The position numbers and the translations under genes are program-made. Below the pieces are notes generated by a model. It was given only the letters and a program-made list of their open reading frames with translations. It was not told the DNA's origin and did not search any database. Of a DNA stretch of 64,000 nucleotides, positions 11,540 to 23,965 are shown in pieces. Source of the DNA: Yponomeuta sedellus (taxonomy: Eukaryota; Arthropoda; Insecta; Lepidoptera; Yponomeutidae); assembly GCA_934045075.1 (NCBI GenBank), contig OW203730.1:7266785-7330784 (forward strand), read 5' to 3'. The first letter of the stretch is position 1. Each line of letters starts with the position of its first letter.

Positions 11540-13635
11540 TGCATACCATTTTAAAAGTTCATCTAAACTAAGTGAAAGCTTAAAGTAAAATTTTAATCAG
11601 CCGGGCCATATCTGATGCAAATATCCCCACAATACTGTTTGCATTAGCACGTTGAACAGCCAGGGCGATGCGTTGCACGAGATATGCCCCTCACTAAAAT
11701 TTATCTCTTCCAGATTAAAGTTGTATAGATTCGACTAATACATTGAGAGAGAATGATTAACCGGACAAATTCGGGATAAACCGATGAGGAACCTTAAAAA
11801 ATATATCAACGCTTGAAAGCCACAACGTCGTACTTGGGCCAAAAGTTAGTTAAGTATGAGGATTATTTCAGTTCTTGGTTCTTTATTCTGCGTCGCACGG
11901 GGTTAGAAGTCGCTACGACGACTTAAATGTCGCTTACGCAAGCAGTATTCTAAAAAAATAAGGTATCAAGCGACGTAATTTTTTCTCACTTTGAATGTTT
12001 TGGTCCTTAGGATTACCAAAAATTATAAGTAATTTATAAAATTATATGCGACAATCGCAGACAGAACGTCTGCGGCATAGACGTACCACGTAAAGAACGA
12101 ACAAAATTCCGCTCAAAGGAGGTGAACACGCACACAAACGTAACATGTGTGTGCCATACATTAAAGTTAAGTGCGCAACACCGAGAACCGGCTACACTAA
12201 GCAAGCCAATTTGGCTAGTTTGTTGTCTTACTTTGTAGACTCGGACCGCGGCTCTATACCTTGTGATAACTCTGCACGATCTTTCTGCCTGATTGGTTGA
12301 TGCTTCAGTCATCAGGCGGTGTGACAGTGCACTGCTACTTGCTGCTAATATTAGAGGCTGACCGTAAGTACTATTATTATTTTATAGTTGTGCTGAATAT
12401 GCCGATACCACAGGTGCGCTAACCGGACGAGTAAGAAATTTGTTGTATTAGCAAATTCGTGCCGTTATAACTAGTTTCTTCAGCCCACTTTTCTACGACT
12501 CCTCACCTAGTTTGTGCTAAGAGAAAAAAAAAAACTGGAATCACGTGAGGTCATAAATGCTACTCTTGTTATCTATTGGGTCAGGGCCCCTACTCTCTCA
12601 TTTGTATCATACAGTAAAGACAATTATCGTGTGCACACCAGTTACAGTGATGATAGGTACCTATCTCTTTGTCTGTTTCATTTTGGATAGAAAAAAATAG
12701 AAAAGTTTTTTTTACGAGTCAGACAACGTCTAGATGATTTTAGACATTAGGACAGAATTAAGACAGGATGTTAAAAAATAGATATTATTGATGATAGCTT
12801 ATGTGATATTGCATGCATGTACGTAAGTATACCTTCCAATAACTTTTACATGTTTTTTTTTTTGTAGCTGTTGTCTCTGCAATTATTTTCAATGGTGTAT
12901 ACTACAATTAAATATTGATGATACCTACAGCATTTGATTAGGGATCACAGTACCTTAAAGATGCTCTTCATAATAGCTGGCCGGTGCAGCAGCGTATGAA
13001 ATGTTCGAAAGAAATCGTTAAGTTTTGTTTAGGTGTCCGTCGATCCATATCTAGGCTAGGCGATGAACAAATTATTAAAGTTATCTTTTGTTGATGAAAT
13101 ACGCATTTTAGTAAATACACTTTAGCAGTTTTAGAAGTGCACTTTGTTTCGTTTATGAATGGGGATTTTGTCACCAATACATAGCGATTTACCAGCTGTC
13201 AAATGCACGAACAAAACCGTTTCATGCCAACTCGCATGAAATCGACGCATATGAATCCAACTCTATACGTTTACGATAAGAACTGCTCTGTCAAATCAAG
13301 CTGGTAATTTTTGTTGAAAAATCATTTTGTCTCTTCTCGTAGTTTAGGAGAAAGTGAATAATATTTTGAGCTGCTTAAGTTACAATTGTGACTAATAGGG
13401 CCAATTTCCGAATTGAGAATTCCGCTAAGTAAATAGATAACTGTAGTGCTGTCTCTTTGAATTTCTCGGAAAAAAGCGTGACAGAACATTACTTAAGTAT
13501 TTACTTAGTGAAATTTTAAATTCAGAAACTAGCCCTAAGTCACATGATTCATAAATGTGATGTAGTTATTTAGCAATTCTGTTATGGTACAATTTAATTT
13601 TCAATCTTACATTTCTTTCTATTTTCTACAGGGAA
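11540..13635. other. no gene identified (2.1 kb)
   Basis: The longest frame (92 aa, minus, 12034-12312) shows no domain. A TCAGT word near 12305 followed by a GTAAGT near 12365 could be a host promoter plus first-exon donor, but both are short and common. Nothing else was recognised. Confidence 0.35.
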
Positions 13636-13639
13636 GTTA

Positions 13640-14005
13640 ATTTGACATACATACATAACCTCACGCCTGTATCCCAGAGGGGTAGGCAGAGACCAGGGAC
13701 TGCCACTTGCCACGATCCTGACAGATCACCTTCGCTTCATCAACGTCCATAAGTCGTTGCATGCACGCACGCCGGTTCCGGGTACTTTTTATCTTTCCCT
13801 TTGCTAATACATCCCCTATTTGATCGATTTAAGTCCGTCTGGGACGTACCTTATCAGCCCTTCCACTCACATTCGCAATATATATTTGTTTCGTCAATCT
13901 TTCTTCCTTCATCCTCTCCACATGTCTAAACCAACGCAACATTCCTTTCTCAATTCTAGTCACTACATCCTCTTTCAGGAAGTTAATTTGATTAGATTGA
14001 AAATT
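13640..14005 (-). pseudogene. LINE ORF2 C-terminal fragment ('KGMLRWF' type)
   Basis: On the minus strand this encodes 'RIEKGMLRWFRHVERMKEER' and 'LTKQIY', then a premature stop after 'RPRRT'. Beyond it come 'STRNRRACMQRLMDVDEA' and a terminus like 'YPSGIQA'. This is the very common lepidopteran non-LTR retrotransposon C-terminus. It carries an internal stop and has no upstream reverse transcriptase. A related 3' tail lies at 58512-58575. Confidence 0.8.
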
Positions 14006-14039
14006 AATCAGAGTGCTCAACCACTTGAGTGGACCGTTC

Positions 14040-15060
14040 CATAATAGTGATGCTAAATGAAGTGCATAAATTGACAGTTAAAGACTATCACTAGTAGAGC
14101 ATCGAAGCTGATTAGATGAATGTAACTCAATATTAATTCGACAGAAACGTAAATAATAAGAGTAATTGACAGACAGCGATCTCGTTTAAATTATATGTGC
14201 AACTGTGCCAACCTCTTAACGCCATTTTCGATACTTTATTCATTCTGTCCTATCATATTTAAGTCAAACTTTAAAATTATTGATTTCTTTTGGATTTCCA
14301 CATGTCACTTCACTTTGACGAAAAAATACTACTGACAATTTTTACCTACCTGAAGATTTTCTTTTTTTTTCGTTTTATTCGTGTATATTCTTTATTCTTT
14401 AACAGTTAATTTATTAAACCTCTTAAAATTAAAACAATATTTTTAAGTCATATACATATTTTGATATTTATTGTAAGAATCATTCTATATGTTTTTCATA
14501 TGTATTCCATAGGCCAGGGATGTTGTTCATGTTATGTGTGGATCACTTGAGTATCTGACTATTTCTGTGGGAGAGTAAGATCGCCAAAAGTTTCAATCCT
14601 TATAGAGCGCTCTTAAGCCGGCTACATACAGTTGGAGTTCCGTTTCCGGATTCCGATTCGATTTATGGACAAATACGTCATACACAGACGTTTATTTTCC
14701 GTCCGAAATAGCGACGCTCAGTAGTTAGACACTTGGTATTGAGTTCAGATTTTCAGCGAAAACAGATGACGATTTTCTGATTGCGATTGTATTCTTACTG
14801 CATCTTACCATCTTACCTTGGCTTAGCACGCATTGCGAATGAAATCGTATTTTAAATCGCGTACTGATTTGGTTGGGGATTTATTTTAGCAGGATTTTTT
14901 TTAAGTGCGTGTACCTATTAAGATGCATTTGCCATGTCTCATAGATTTTTTCGAATAAAACTATGGGGTGAAAAGTCATAATGCTTGCATAAACGCAACT
15001 CTAACCTTGAGTTGACCGGTTAAATCGATTTAAATGAACCAACCCGGGCTGACGCAAGAG
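14040..15060. other. no gene seen; possible family D remnant
   Basis: 14205-14420 resembles the reversed family D layout ('gtgccaacctcttaacgcc...attctgtcctat...ttcttttggatttcc') but is strongly diverged. The rest is unrecognised. Confidence 0.3.
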
Positions 15061-15065
15061 GGCCT

Positions 15066-15366
15066 TAGCAACCGTTAGAGTTGCGTTCGGAAGGACTTTT
15101 TTCGATTAAAACGATTCCGAAATGCTTAGCAACCGTTAGAGTTGCATTCAGAACGACTTGTTATCGATTAAAACGATTCCGAAAGACTGAGCAACGGTTA
15201 GAGTTGCGTTCGGAACGACTTTTTTCGATTACAATGATTCCGAAAGGCTTAGCAACCGTTAGAGTTGCATTCGGAACGATTTTTTTCGATTAAAACGATT
15301 CTGAAAATCTTAGTAACCGTTAGAGTTGCGTTCGGAACGAGTTTTTTTCGATTAGAACGATTCCGG
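15066..15366 (+). repeat. 61-bp minisatellite, five copies
   Basis: Five head-to-tail copies begin at about 15068, 15129, 15191, 15252 and 15313 with 'gcaaccgttagagttgc' or a near match. Each continues to 'cggaacgacttttttcgatt' and 'aaaacgattccgaaa'. Periods are 61-62 bp and copies differ by a few substitutions. Short frames across it (70-117 aa) merely translate the repeat. Confidence 0.9.
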
Positions 15367-16585
15367 CCGCGCCGTCTACCACGTTGAATTCCGTATCGGA
15401 AGGTAATTCGGTATATAGTTTCATAGGTTTCAATGAATTTATTGCTTTCGGAATCCCGAATCCATATTTTAAATCGAAATTCCGACTGTATGTGGTCGGC
15501 CTTACCTGTGACATCGCTCTCGAGGGCGCTACCATATTGCTGTTTTGCTGCGAAAATCATCTTTAAATGGGCACTTACGTACGATCTCAGAGATAAGACC
15601 ACTTTATTTAATACCTGTGGTATTTATTTTCGTTAGTAAAACTAATATGTAGGTATAATATTTTTTACTATGCATACTTAATCATAAATAAGTTAAAAGA
15701 TCATTGTGAATCGTGTGAAAAATTTGACGAGTTAAACTTTCACTTTGCGACCGCTCCTTGAACTCTGTGCCTCGTTTACATTACTGACAACGCAATGCAA
15801 GGGAGCAGAGAAGTGTGACAAATTAATTACACAAGAAGATCTTTACCTCTGATTTCTCGTACACTAATATGTTTATCGAATGTTAGCAGCTGTTTGTTGT
15901 TTTTGTATGCACTTTGGCCAATTAATACTCGAATCTGTTGAAAATAGATAAACAATTTGTTAGTAGACAAGAAACCAAGATTATTCTAAGCTAGCACAAT
16001 TGTCATACCTACTTATCTTCACTCTCCCAGTTGCGACAGCACAACTTTTACATCTGCGCAACATTACGTTGCAATCGACTTTGGAATAAAAATATTGTGT
16101 CCCTACCTATTTACAATATTAAACCTTGTTTCCCTAAAATATTGTAAAATACTTGTATTCGTTTTGTACTCGAAAAGTGAAATTAAAAACAGCTGAGGCG
16201 CAAAGAGCGCTTACAGGAGATGAATGTAAACGGGAGGCCAAAGTAATTTCAATTCAAAATTCTGATGGACACTTTCATCCTATTAAATTAGCAAACAAAC
16301 GTGATCTTGCCGGAATAATCCAATAATTTAAATAGAGTTTGTGGTAGACTGAATAAAATACCTGTTAGTTATATGGGCGAAAACAGCTGATAGGCATTAG
16401 ACAAGAAGTCGTTAGGAGATAATTATAAAATGTCAAGGAACTGAGAGGAAAAAGAGAGCTTTTGGAATACTTTATTCCTAATTTGCGTCGAAAGCGTCTG
16501 CTCAAACAATATTAAAATAATATCATACTTTTAATAGTAGCTTAATACTATCGCCGGGTTAGAGTGGGACTAAGCTGGAATATCT
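15367..16585. other. no gene seen
   Basis: Frames at 15384-15636 overlap on both strands, start at the minisatellite edge and show no domain. Otherwise this is AT-rich unrecognised DNA. Confidence 0.35.
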
Positions 16586-16586
16586 T

Positions 16587-16630
16587 ACTTTTATGATGTG
16601 TAGTATTACAGTACTACACATCATAAAAGT
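16587..16630. repeat. perfect 19-bp inverted repeat (hairpin)
   Basis: Arm acttttatgatgtgtagta (16587-16605) and its exact reverse complement (16612-16630) are separated by 6 bp. The same arm occurs at the outer end of the family K copy near 22335-22355, so it probably marks that element's terminus. Confidence 0.8.
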
Positions 16631-16639
16631 CTTTTGGGA

Positions 16640-16952
16640 ATCTTCGTTCGCGCAGACTAGGAAGAAGTGTAACGAAAGTACCCGAAGCTATAAGTACATT
16701 CAACATGATCTTTAACCGATACGATTAAGGTGCAGAATTGATTGCCGCAGTAGCGCTACCTATTTCGCTCACGCTAATATTGCTACACTAATAGTCACCT
16801 GCATCGATGACGTTGAATCAACCAATAGCGCGGCCTGCCATAAAATGAAACTTTCTGATTGGTCGATCAACTTGCCGCACATCCAAAATTTGGTCATCTG
16901 CGCAGGTACATCCGCGAGACTTATTTCTTGTGTAGCACTGTACCTATGACGT
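16640..16952 (+). repeat. family K repeat, copy 1
   Basis: It matches 22010-22320 in inverted orientation with high identity: 'gaagaagtgtaacgaaagtacccgaagctataag', 'gattgccgcagtagcgctacct', 'gttgaatcaaccaatag', 'gcgcaggtacatccgcgagac'. The frames reading 'MVDQLAAHPKFGHL' in both copies are repeat-derived. The class is unknown. Confidence 0.8.
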
Positions 16953-16954
16953 CG

Positions 16955-18055
16955 GGGCAGACCAAGGTGAAGACGGTGATACGAACTAAATGCATTATTG
17001 CCGGGACATCAATCGTGGTGGCTGGAGACAGGGAGAAATGGAAAGCAGGAGTAAAGGTATCTGCCTACAAAAGAGGATATGAAAAAAAAAACTAGCTTCT
17101 TTCGATAAAATTAAAAATAAGTAATATACGCGTCGAATTGATAACCTCCTCCTTTTTTGAAGTCGGTTAAAAATACGTGCTAGGTAGATCATGGAGTCAT
17201 GAAGGCATCAGCTTCCACGGGCGAGGCGTAAATACTGACTACCCATCTTATTGAAAGTTATAACATATTTTGAACTTTAGCGACTTGTATGTACACATAG
17301 AATAATTTCGGGCTTAAGAAACACAAAATTTTTAATCGGGAATGTGGTTTCAAACTGTCGCAAACGTGGGATCCGTTCATCAAGAAGTGTTCGAGTGGAA
17401 AAAAGTCGCATGGCTTATCATCCGACATTGTCAGTGTAGTGTGTCGCAACCCTAATAGTGCTTTGTGATGGCTGATTGAGGGTAGTCTAAAACCTCATCC
17501 GCCGAAGATGCGAACGGGTGCCAGCCATAAGTCTTTTCGTGACCACGATGACTGTAACGTCGTCGAAACGTCGAGGTAAAATAGCAATAAATTACTACGC
17601 GATTAAGCCCCGAAATTATTCTAATTATTGAAAGTTTTTGTAGCATACGACACTTAGTGCAAAGGTTTAACAGCTAAAAAAGTTATTAAACTTTTATTCA
17701 ACAGAGCCTATTAACTTACACTACTACTCGGTCACTCTCGGTCAGTAGTTTTTCTATTTTGTTTGTTACTTCATATTTATCCTTCTAAGCCCTGGCATCC
17801 TAAACATAGGATATCACGTAAAACTTTCATTATTCATACCCAATGAACTATAAGCAGGAGATCTGGAAAACGTACTGTCCAGGTCCAATATTTTCCTTAT
17901 AATTTTTTGGACAGCAAGATTTTTTTTCAATATTAAGTTTAAGAAGATTTGAAGTATTTTTTACCTTCGGGGGTTCGCAGGCTATTTTCTGTATTACTTA
18001 ATGAAGTATTTGTCATTTACTTGCCCAATTCTGAACTATAATAACGAACTAGGAG
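16955..18055. other. no gene seen
   Basis: It includes 'gataacctcctccttttttgaagtcgg' (17140-17165) and 'gtcgtcgaaacgtcgagg' (17555-17575), words I recall from dispersed lepidopteran repeats. Short frames overlap on both strands and lack domains. Confidence 0.35.
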
Positions 18056-18058
18056 GAA

Positions 18059-18590
18059 TTAAGAAGCGCTCGTGGCCTAGGCGAAGCGAGTGATTGGAAT
18101 CAATCACTTGGTTAAGCAACAACAGGCGCGGTCAGGCACGGGATTGGTGAGCGTCCCGTGACTACCGATAGTGGCATTTTTCCGAGCGCTTCCGTGCTTC
18201 GCAAGGCACGTTAAGCCGTTGGTGCCGGCTGTCATATAATGGCAGTCGTTAAGCCGTTTCAGAGGCCTTATGGGCGGCTTGATAACTTCTGACAGTAAGG
18301 CCCACCACTGTCTTACAATCCTCCACCAGCCCGGACTTGGCCCCCTAAAAAAAGCTCATACCTACATAGTTATCTACATTTTATCAAGTATATAATCGCT
18401 ATTAAGCGTTCAATGGCTTAATGGCTTACGTCACAGGCCTTACGGGCGGCTTGATTACTTAGACAGTAAGGCCCACCTCTGTCTTACCATCCTCCACTTG
18501 GCCCCCGTGGTGGAGTATGGCCTAACCTTCCTGCGATGCAGGAAGAGACCCGCGCCCCAACAGTGGGGACATACAAGGGTTGATAACGAT
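18059..18590 (-). repeat. family B, interrupted copy
   Basis: 18059-18345 matches 22480-22740 closely. It is interrupted by ~60 bp of AT-rich DNA and resumes at 18410-18590 with a partly duplicated central segment ('cttacgggcggcttgat...'). Confidence 0.75.
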
Positions 18591-18594
18591 GTAA

Positions 18595-19640
18595 CGAGGA
18601 GGAATTGTGGTATTTTGTTTTTGCTCCTGCAGAACTGTGATACAATTAGAACGACTGATCTTTAAGTTGACAGCAAACCAACTTTAATTAGATTTTTGTT
18701 GCAAATTCATCCACAACTGACTAAATTACAGTAAATACGTGTGAAAATGGAAGGGTTATAGCTCTGCCAATGTAAAATCGACTTTACGCATTTGATTTAA
18801 GAACTATAAACGTGTGCATGTTGACATAGTAACTACAAAGCGTACGAAATATAACTCATCAAAATTAATTTGTAAGCCTATTATTTAAAGTGATGTTCAA
18901 TAGGGCATGGTTGGCAACGCAGGCTAGAAAGTGATCTTCTTTGTCTTCGAAATTTCCATAAAACCTTTCTTTAATTAATTTTAACGCACTTAAAATCATA
19001 ATTGAGCATTATGAGCGCTAAGCCTAAACTAAATTAAGTCTAGACTCCGCTGTTTGACGTTTTCAAGCGCTAACTACCAGTGGCTGTATAAAGACCCTAG
19101 GTATTCAGGTTTCCTCACGGTTTTCCGTACTACAAGTGGTAGGTATTGCAACAAATTATCACACATTAAGGCGGAAACACATTATTAAAACGCCACACGA
19201 AACGCCTTGCCTATGACTAGAATCACACTGTGAAGATCCGAATATCCGAACATCATACCAGTGAACTCCAGGTCCGTATTAATAAAGCACTTTTGATTTT
19301 ACCTATTATGGGATCGATCCGAAGTTGCTAATTTGTTTCAAACATCACTTTGAAATGGAAACTCAAGAGCATCTTAGAAGTAAAACGCATTTATGAATGT
19401 AGCCCTAGCTTATGTTTCGAACAGCCACAGCAGGTTGATCTTTACGTCTTTCTGGCAAAGACATCCGTAACATAACCGAGTAGAGCGCACGTGTGTCAAG
19501 GTTGATGTGCTATCGACCGTTAAGTTACGAGCAACTTTATAATAAAAAAATAACATAACATAACATTTACATACAGGCACATCCATTGCTTCTGACCCCA
19601 TACTAGAATATCCTGTGTCGTGGGAACCAGAAACAACGAC
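18595..19640. other. no gene seen
   Basis: AT-rich and unrecognised. The 63-64-aa minus frames at 19410-19714 run into the SINE that follows. Confidence 0.35.
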
Positions 19641-19757
19641 ATCACAAACATGTAAACATCCAAGACCTGGGATTTTTTTTCCCAGCCGGGATTCGATCCC
19701 GGGACCTCTTGCATGATAGGCAGATGCGCTACCGCTACGCCACAGAGGTCTTCATCA
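19640..19757 (-). mobile_element. SINE head, family H
   Basis: It contains reversed box B 'ggattcgatcccgggacctc' and 'gcgctaccgctacgccacagaggtc'. It is preceded by 'acatgtaaacatccaagacctggg', shared with 28345-28500. It is a tRNA-derived SINE rather than a tRNA gene because that tail is retained in both copies. Confidence 0.65.
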
Positions 19758-20004
19758 TGTTTATTACTTATCTCACTAATCTTATCAACTCGCTAACAAA
19801 GTGAGAGCAATCCTACGTGCAATGGAGAGTGATGTTACTTTTGTCTGTTAGTTTTCACCGATTAGTCTTTCTCTCTTATCTGCCCATGTTGGTCAGTGGA
19901 GCGAGGCGCGTGCGCATGCGACAGTATTGTTTGCTATGCACCGTGCAGTTTGCATACTCATTGCTGGACGTGGATCGGCGGGAAATGACCATAGATCACT
20001 TATA

Positions 20005-20262
20005 CTATTTTTATTTTTAATGCACTAACCCGTGCTAAGGAACAAATTTAAAAACCTATTTAGAGGCTAAAAATTTCACCCATGCCAGGATTCGAACCCG
20101 TAACCTCTGGCTATCCGTGTCAGCGCTCTACCAATTGAGCCAATGGGCGACTCACCATCAGTGAAATTTCGAACCTCTTTACACTATTCTCTGTATTACG
20201 TACAGGCAGCGACATCTGACTTAAGCAAATTGCATAGATCACATATTATCACTTCTACATCA
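20005..20262 (-). repeat. family A tRNA-like repeat
   Basis: This is a nearly full unit, from 'tttttaatgcactaacccgtgctaagg' to 'acgtacaggcagcgacatctg'. Confidence 0.8.
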
Positions 20263-20269
20263 CTTGTAA

Positions 20270-20508
20270 CGGTGCAAACCTCTACACCATTTTTTATATT
20301 TCTTTAATTCTGTCTATAATTTTTAAAATTTAAAATTACGTCACCCATTTTCGAGATTTCCCTGATTAGCATTATTACTTCACATGTCGACTAGACCTGA
20401 CTATTTTTCCCTGTTTATTCTGTTTTATCCAGTTTTCTGTTTACACTATTAATAAAATAAACAAACACATTTAAATAAAGCACAAAGTGGAAGTCGTTTC
20501 AGTTTTAT
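20270..20508 (-). repeat. family D element
   Basis: The reverse complement of 51825-52080: 'tgtaacggtgcaaacc', 'tttctttaattctgtctat', 'ttttatccagttttctgtt' and 'gaagtcgtttcagtttta'. It is not coding and its class is unknown. Confidence 0.65.
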
Positions 20509-20644
20509 TATTAATTTATTAAAAGTTTTACAACATCTTACACTCATGTCAAATAAGCATCAAAATTTATAGAACAACAGACTTTTTCTCGCTATTTTCT
20601 CGTTTTCGTCGCAATAAAAGTTGTGCGGTCGTTATTGCGCTGAA

Positions 20645-20845
20645 GTACTTGAACACTTCAGGCACTCAGGCCTCCTCAAAATGTTTTCCTTCACAGTTAG
20701 CGAGTGGTGTTGCTACTAGCACTTCACAAATGTACACAGCTTAAGTAAAACGACAGTCATTGGTACATGCCCGTACCGGGAATCGACCCTAAGTCTCCCG
20801 CTTTCTAGTCCCTTGTTCTACCCACTGGGCTACCACCGGTCACGA
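20645..20845 (-). repeat. family I element
   Basis: It shares 'cacttcaggcactcaggcctcctca', 'ttccttcacagttagcgagtgg' and 'tcattggtacatgcc' with 28755-28995. It ends in a reversed tRNA-like head ('cccactgggctaccaccg'). Confidence 0.65.
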
Positions 20846-21164
20846 AATGGATAGATATGAGAGTTTTATTAATGTCCGTATATCCAGCAAGACCCTTTGT
20901 CTGATTCGTCATTTGTATTTCATCACATAAATAAAATAGTAATAAGTAAAATCGTCTTTCGGTATCGTAGAAATGTTATATGTTTGTGAATATTTTTTCT
21001 GATGTATTAGTTATTATTACTCATTGTTTAAATCCTTTAAATTAAGCGATACGTTTTTGAAAAGTAAAATAATATGCTGTTCGGAAATATGATTGACTGA
21101 AAGCCCTAAAACTGGCAGTATAAAACTTTTGTAGGTATATTTCTTCTAAACTAATAACTTTTTT

Positions 21165-21272
21165 AAAAACCTATTTAGAGGCTAAAAATTTCACCCACGC
21201 CGGGATTCGAACCCGCATGTAAATTTGTTCCTTAGCACGGGTTAGTGCATTAAAAATAAAAATAGTATAATA
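21165..21272. repeat. family A, deleted foldback copy
   Basis: A minus-oriented 3' part up to 'gattcgaacccgc' is joined directly to a plus-oriented 'ttgttccttagcacgggttagtg'. The tRNA-like core is lost. Confidence 0.65.
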
Positions 21273-22005
21273 ACTTTTTTCTAAGAAAACGTAGAAAATC
21301 TAAAGGTACTAATTTACTTAGATATATATTACTGGTCTCAAAAGCTTCTAACAACGGAGAGTCCTGATGGAAAATATTGTAAATTTTTGGCTAACTGTTA
21401 AGGTACTATAATTTTACTTATACTATTCAGAAGGTATTAATTATTACGTAAGTAAAACTTTGTAGTTAATCAAATCAGACGATGGGTCTTGCTGGGTATA
21501 CGGACATGTTTTACACTATATGTCAGCCGCCTCTACAATACCAAGCTCTACAGCAGTCCTTAACTCAGTTGTACCTTACAATTCAACCATAAGATCAACA
21601 GTCGGACAGAGTTGCGAATCTAAAAGTAAATTGATGCGCACCAGGAATCCTAAATCAGTGCGTTTTTGTGACAGTTCCTCGGAGTAAGCGGATCACGTCT
21701 CACTTCGCACACTTTCCTGGCATTCCAACCTCCTTGGCTTAAGAGATGTTTGGCTAGTGTTGGTAATGTGGCTTTGACCGTAGAAGCAAGCACCCACAAA
21801 AACATACATAATAGATAGATAAAATATTCTTTATTGTACACAGAAATTACTGTAACAGAAATTATATAAAAAATACAGTACAAATTGTGGCCTTATTACT
21901 AAAAGCAATTTCTTCCAGGCAACCATAACATAATGTGAACTGTTTGTGAGAAAATACGCCCTACTTGATGTAAAGACCTTCCTTTTGTTTTTGCTGATAA
22001 TTTGT
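21273..22005. other. no gene seen
   Basis: 21835-21850 has 'atattctttattgtaca', a common TE-tail word also near 11175 and 25940. The 77-aa frame lacks any domain. Confidence 0.3.
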
Positions 22006-22007
22006 AG

Positions 22008-22358
22008 TACAGTGCCACACAAGAAATAAGTCTCGCGGATGTACCTGCGCAGATGACCAAATTTTGGATGTGCGGCAAGTTGATCGACCAATCAGATAGT
22101 TTCATTTTATGGCAGTCCGCGCGCCTTTGTTGCTATTGGTTGATTCAACGTCATCGATGCAGGTGACTATTAGTTTGGCAATATTAGCGTGAGCGAAGTA
22201 GGTAGCGCTACTGCGGCAATCAATTCTGCACCTTAATCGTATCGGTTAAAGATCATGTTGAATGTACTTATAGCTTCGGGTACTTTCGTTACACTTCTTC
22301 CTAGTCTGCCCGAACGTAAATTCCCGAAGGGACTTTTATGATGTGTAGTACTGTACAT
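22008..22358 (-). repeat. family K repeat, copy 2
   Basis: This is the inverted partner of 16640-16952. It ends with 'acttttatgatgtgtagtac', the same arm as the hairpin at 16587-16630. Confidence 0.8.
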
Positions 22359-22359
22359 A

Positions 22360-22478
22360 GTTATATATTAAACGGGTCTAATCGCGATTATTTATTATGT
22401 TAATTCCCTTAGTTCCCGATATTACGGCAGCGTTGCAATTACGTTTTGCCTAATAAATAATCACTATTAAATAATCAA
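22360..22478. mobile_element. family F MITE, diverged
   Basis: The left arm 'atagttatatattaaacgggtctaatcgcgattatt' and the right arm 'gcctaataaataatcactatta' flank a ~50-bp unrelated centre. Compare 60047-60122. Confidence 0.55.
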
Positions 22479-22479
22479 T

Positions 22480-22836
22480 TGAAGCGCTCGTGGCCTAGGC
22501 GAACCGAGTGATTGGAATCAATCACTGGTTAAGCAACAACAGGCGCGGTCAGGTATGGGATGGGTGAGCGTCCCGTGACTACCGCTAGTGGCATTTTTCC
22601 GAGCGCTTCCGTGCTTCGCAAGGCACGTTAAGCCGTTGGTGCCGACTGTCATGTAATGGCAGTCGTTAAGCCATGTCAGAGGCCTTATGGGCGGCTTGAT
22701 AACTTCTGATAGTAAGGCTTACAATCCTCCACCAACCCGGACTTGGCCCCCGTGGTGGAGTATGGCCTAACCTTCCTGCGATACAGGAAGAGACCCGTGC
22801 CGCAGCAGTGGGGACATACAAGGGTTGATAACGAAA
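22480..22836 (-). repeat. family B, near full length
   Basis: It runs 'gaagcgctcgtggcctaggcgaa' through 'gtggggacatacaagggttgataacga'. It is adjacent to the family F element, as though inserted beside it. Confidence 0.75.
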
Positions 22837-22954
22837 TAATCAATTTAATATATAACTCCTGTATGAGCATCGCGAGTCTTAAGAAATACAACATGTAGGG
22901 TAGGTTTGTATGTCATTGTAGGTTACAAAATAAAGAATGATTCGTTATCGTTAT

Positions 22955-23012
22955 CAACCCTTGTATGTCCCCACTGCTGGGGCGCGGGTCTCTGCCTGCA
23001 TCGCAGAAATGG
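22955..23012 (+). repeat. family B, 5' fragment
   Basis: 'tatcaacccttgtatgtccccactgctgg' then 'gggtctctgcctgcatcgcag', ending abruptly. Confidence 0.65.
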
Positions 23013-23424
23013 TTAATATTTGCCAAATACGCAAGTACGAGTCAGCTCTATATGCTTTGGGTCTTTCTCATAGTAACACTCGCTAAAGATATTAAAACAA
23101 TATATTGAGTATTGCCATATCGCCACATAAAAACCATGGAAACTGTGTTTTCTCCACACGATCAATCACTAGAAGGAGGTGTTTTCTAGAAAATACCTAG
23201 CCATATTTTCTTTTTAACGATGCGACAGAGCTTCAATAAAATATCAATTGATAAGGTATAAAATAGCTAAGGCGTTTACGTGAGGAAACGAAATCGCATT
23301 CTTGGAGTGATTTCTATGAAATCTATCCGACTAGCCATGAACTAATGAAGGACATAAAAGTTTCATTTGAATACCTACCTACACACGATAATATACAATT
23401 TCTTATCACAGAAACACAGGACAA

Positions 23425-23615
23425 AGCAATCTTCTTATAATATAAAAATGAATCGCTGAATGTGTTGGTAAGCGCAAATCTCGAGAGCAACGGAACCGAT
23501 TTCGCTAATTCTTTTTTTTTAATGTTCCTTAAAGTATGAAGATGGTTCTTACGGAGAAAAAAATAAAAAATCGACTGTTATGCGGTACGAAGTTCGCTGG
23601 GTCAGCTAGTTTAAA
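23425..23615 (+). mobile_element. Helitron-like non-autonomous element
   Basis: It begins 'tcttataatataaaaatgaatcgctgaatgtgttg'. It passes through 'gcgcaaatctcgagagcaacggaaccgatttcgc' and ends '...gaagttcgctgggtcagctagt' followed by t. The TC start, CTAGT end and these internal words match what I know of the small lepidopteran Helitrons. No transposase is encoded. Confidence 0.55.
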
Positions 23616-23667
23616 ATAAAAAGAAGCCTGCTCAAACATCATTATTATCGAAGTAGCATGTACCATG

Positions 23668-23965
23668 AAGCGCTCTTGGACTGGTTGAACCAACTGATTG
23701 GAATCAATTACTTGATTTAAGCAACAACGGGCGCGGTCAGGTGTAGGATGGGTGACCGTCCCATGGCTATCGCTAGTGGCATTTTTCCGAGCATTTCCGT
23801 GCTTTGCAAGGCACTTTAAGCCGTCGCTCATGTAATAGGGGTCGTTAAGCCAAGTCAGAGGACTTATGGACGGCTTGATAACTTTTGACAGTAAGGCCCG
23901 CCATTGTCTTACAATCCACCACTGACGCGGACTTGGCTCCTGTGGTGGGGTATGTACCTTTAATG
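23668..23965 (-). repeat. family B copy
   Basis: This is a diverged copy retaining 'ttggaatcaattacttg', 'gtggcatttttccgagc' and 'gtcagagg'. The 158-aa minus frame overlapping it is repeat-derived. Confidence 0.7.

Noticed and set aside
12034..12370. Host promoter and first exon (TCAGT, then GTAAGT)
   Set aside because: Both motifs are short and frequent; no coding exon follows.
15066..15366. CRISPR-like array
   Set aside because: The unit repeats along its whole 61 bp with no unique spacers, and the sequence is eukaryotic.
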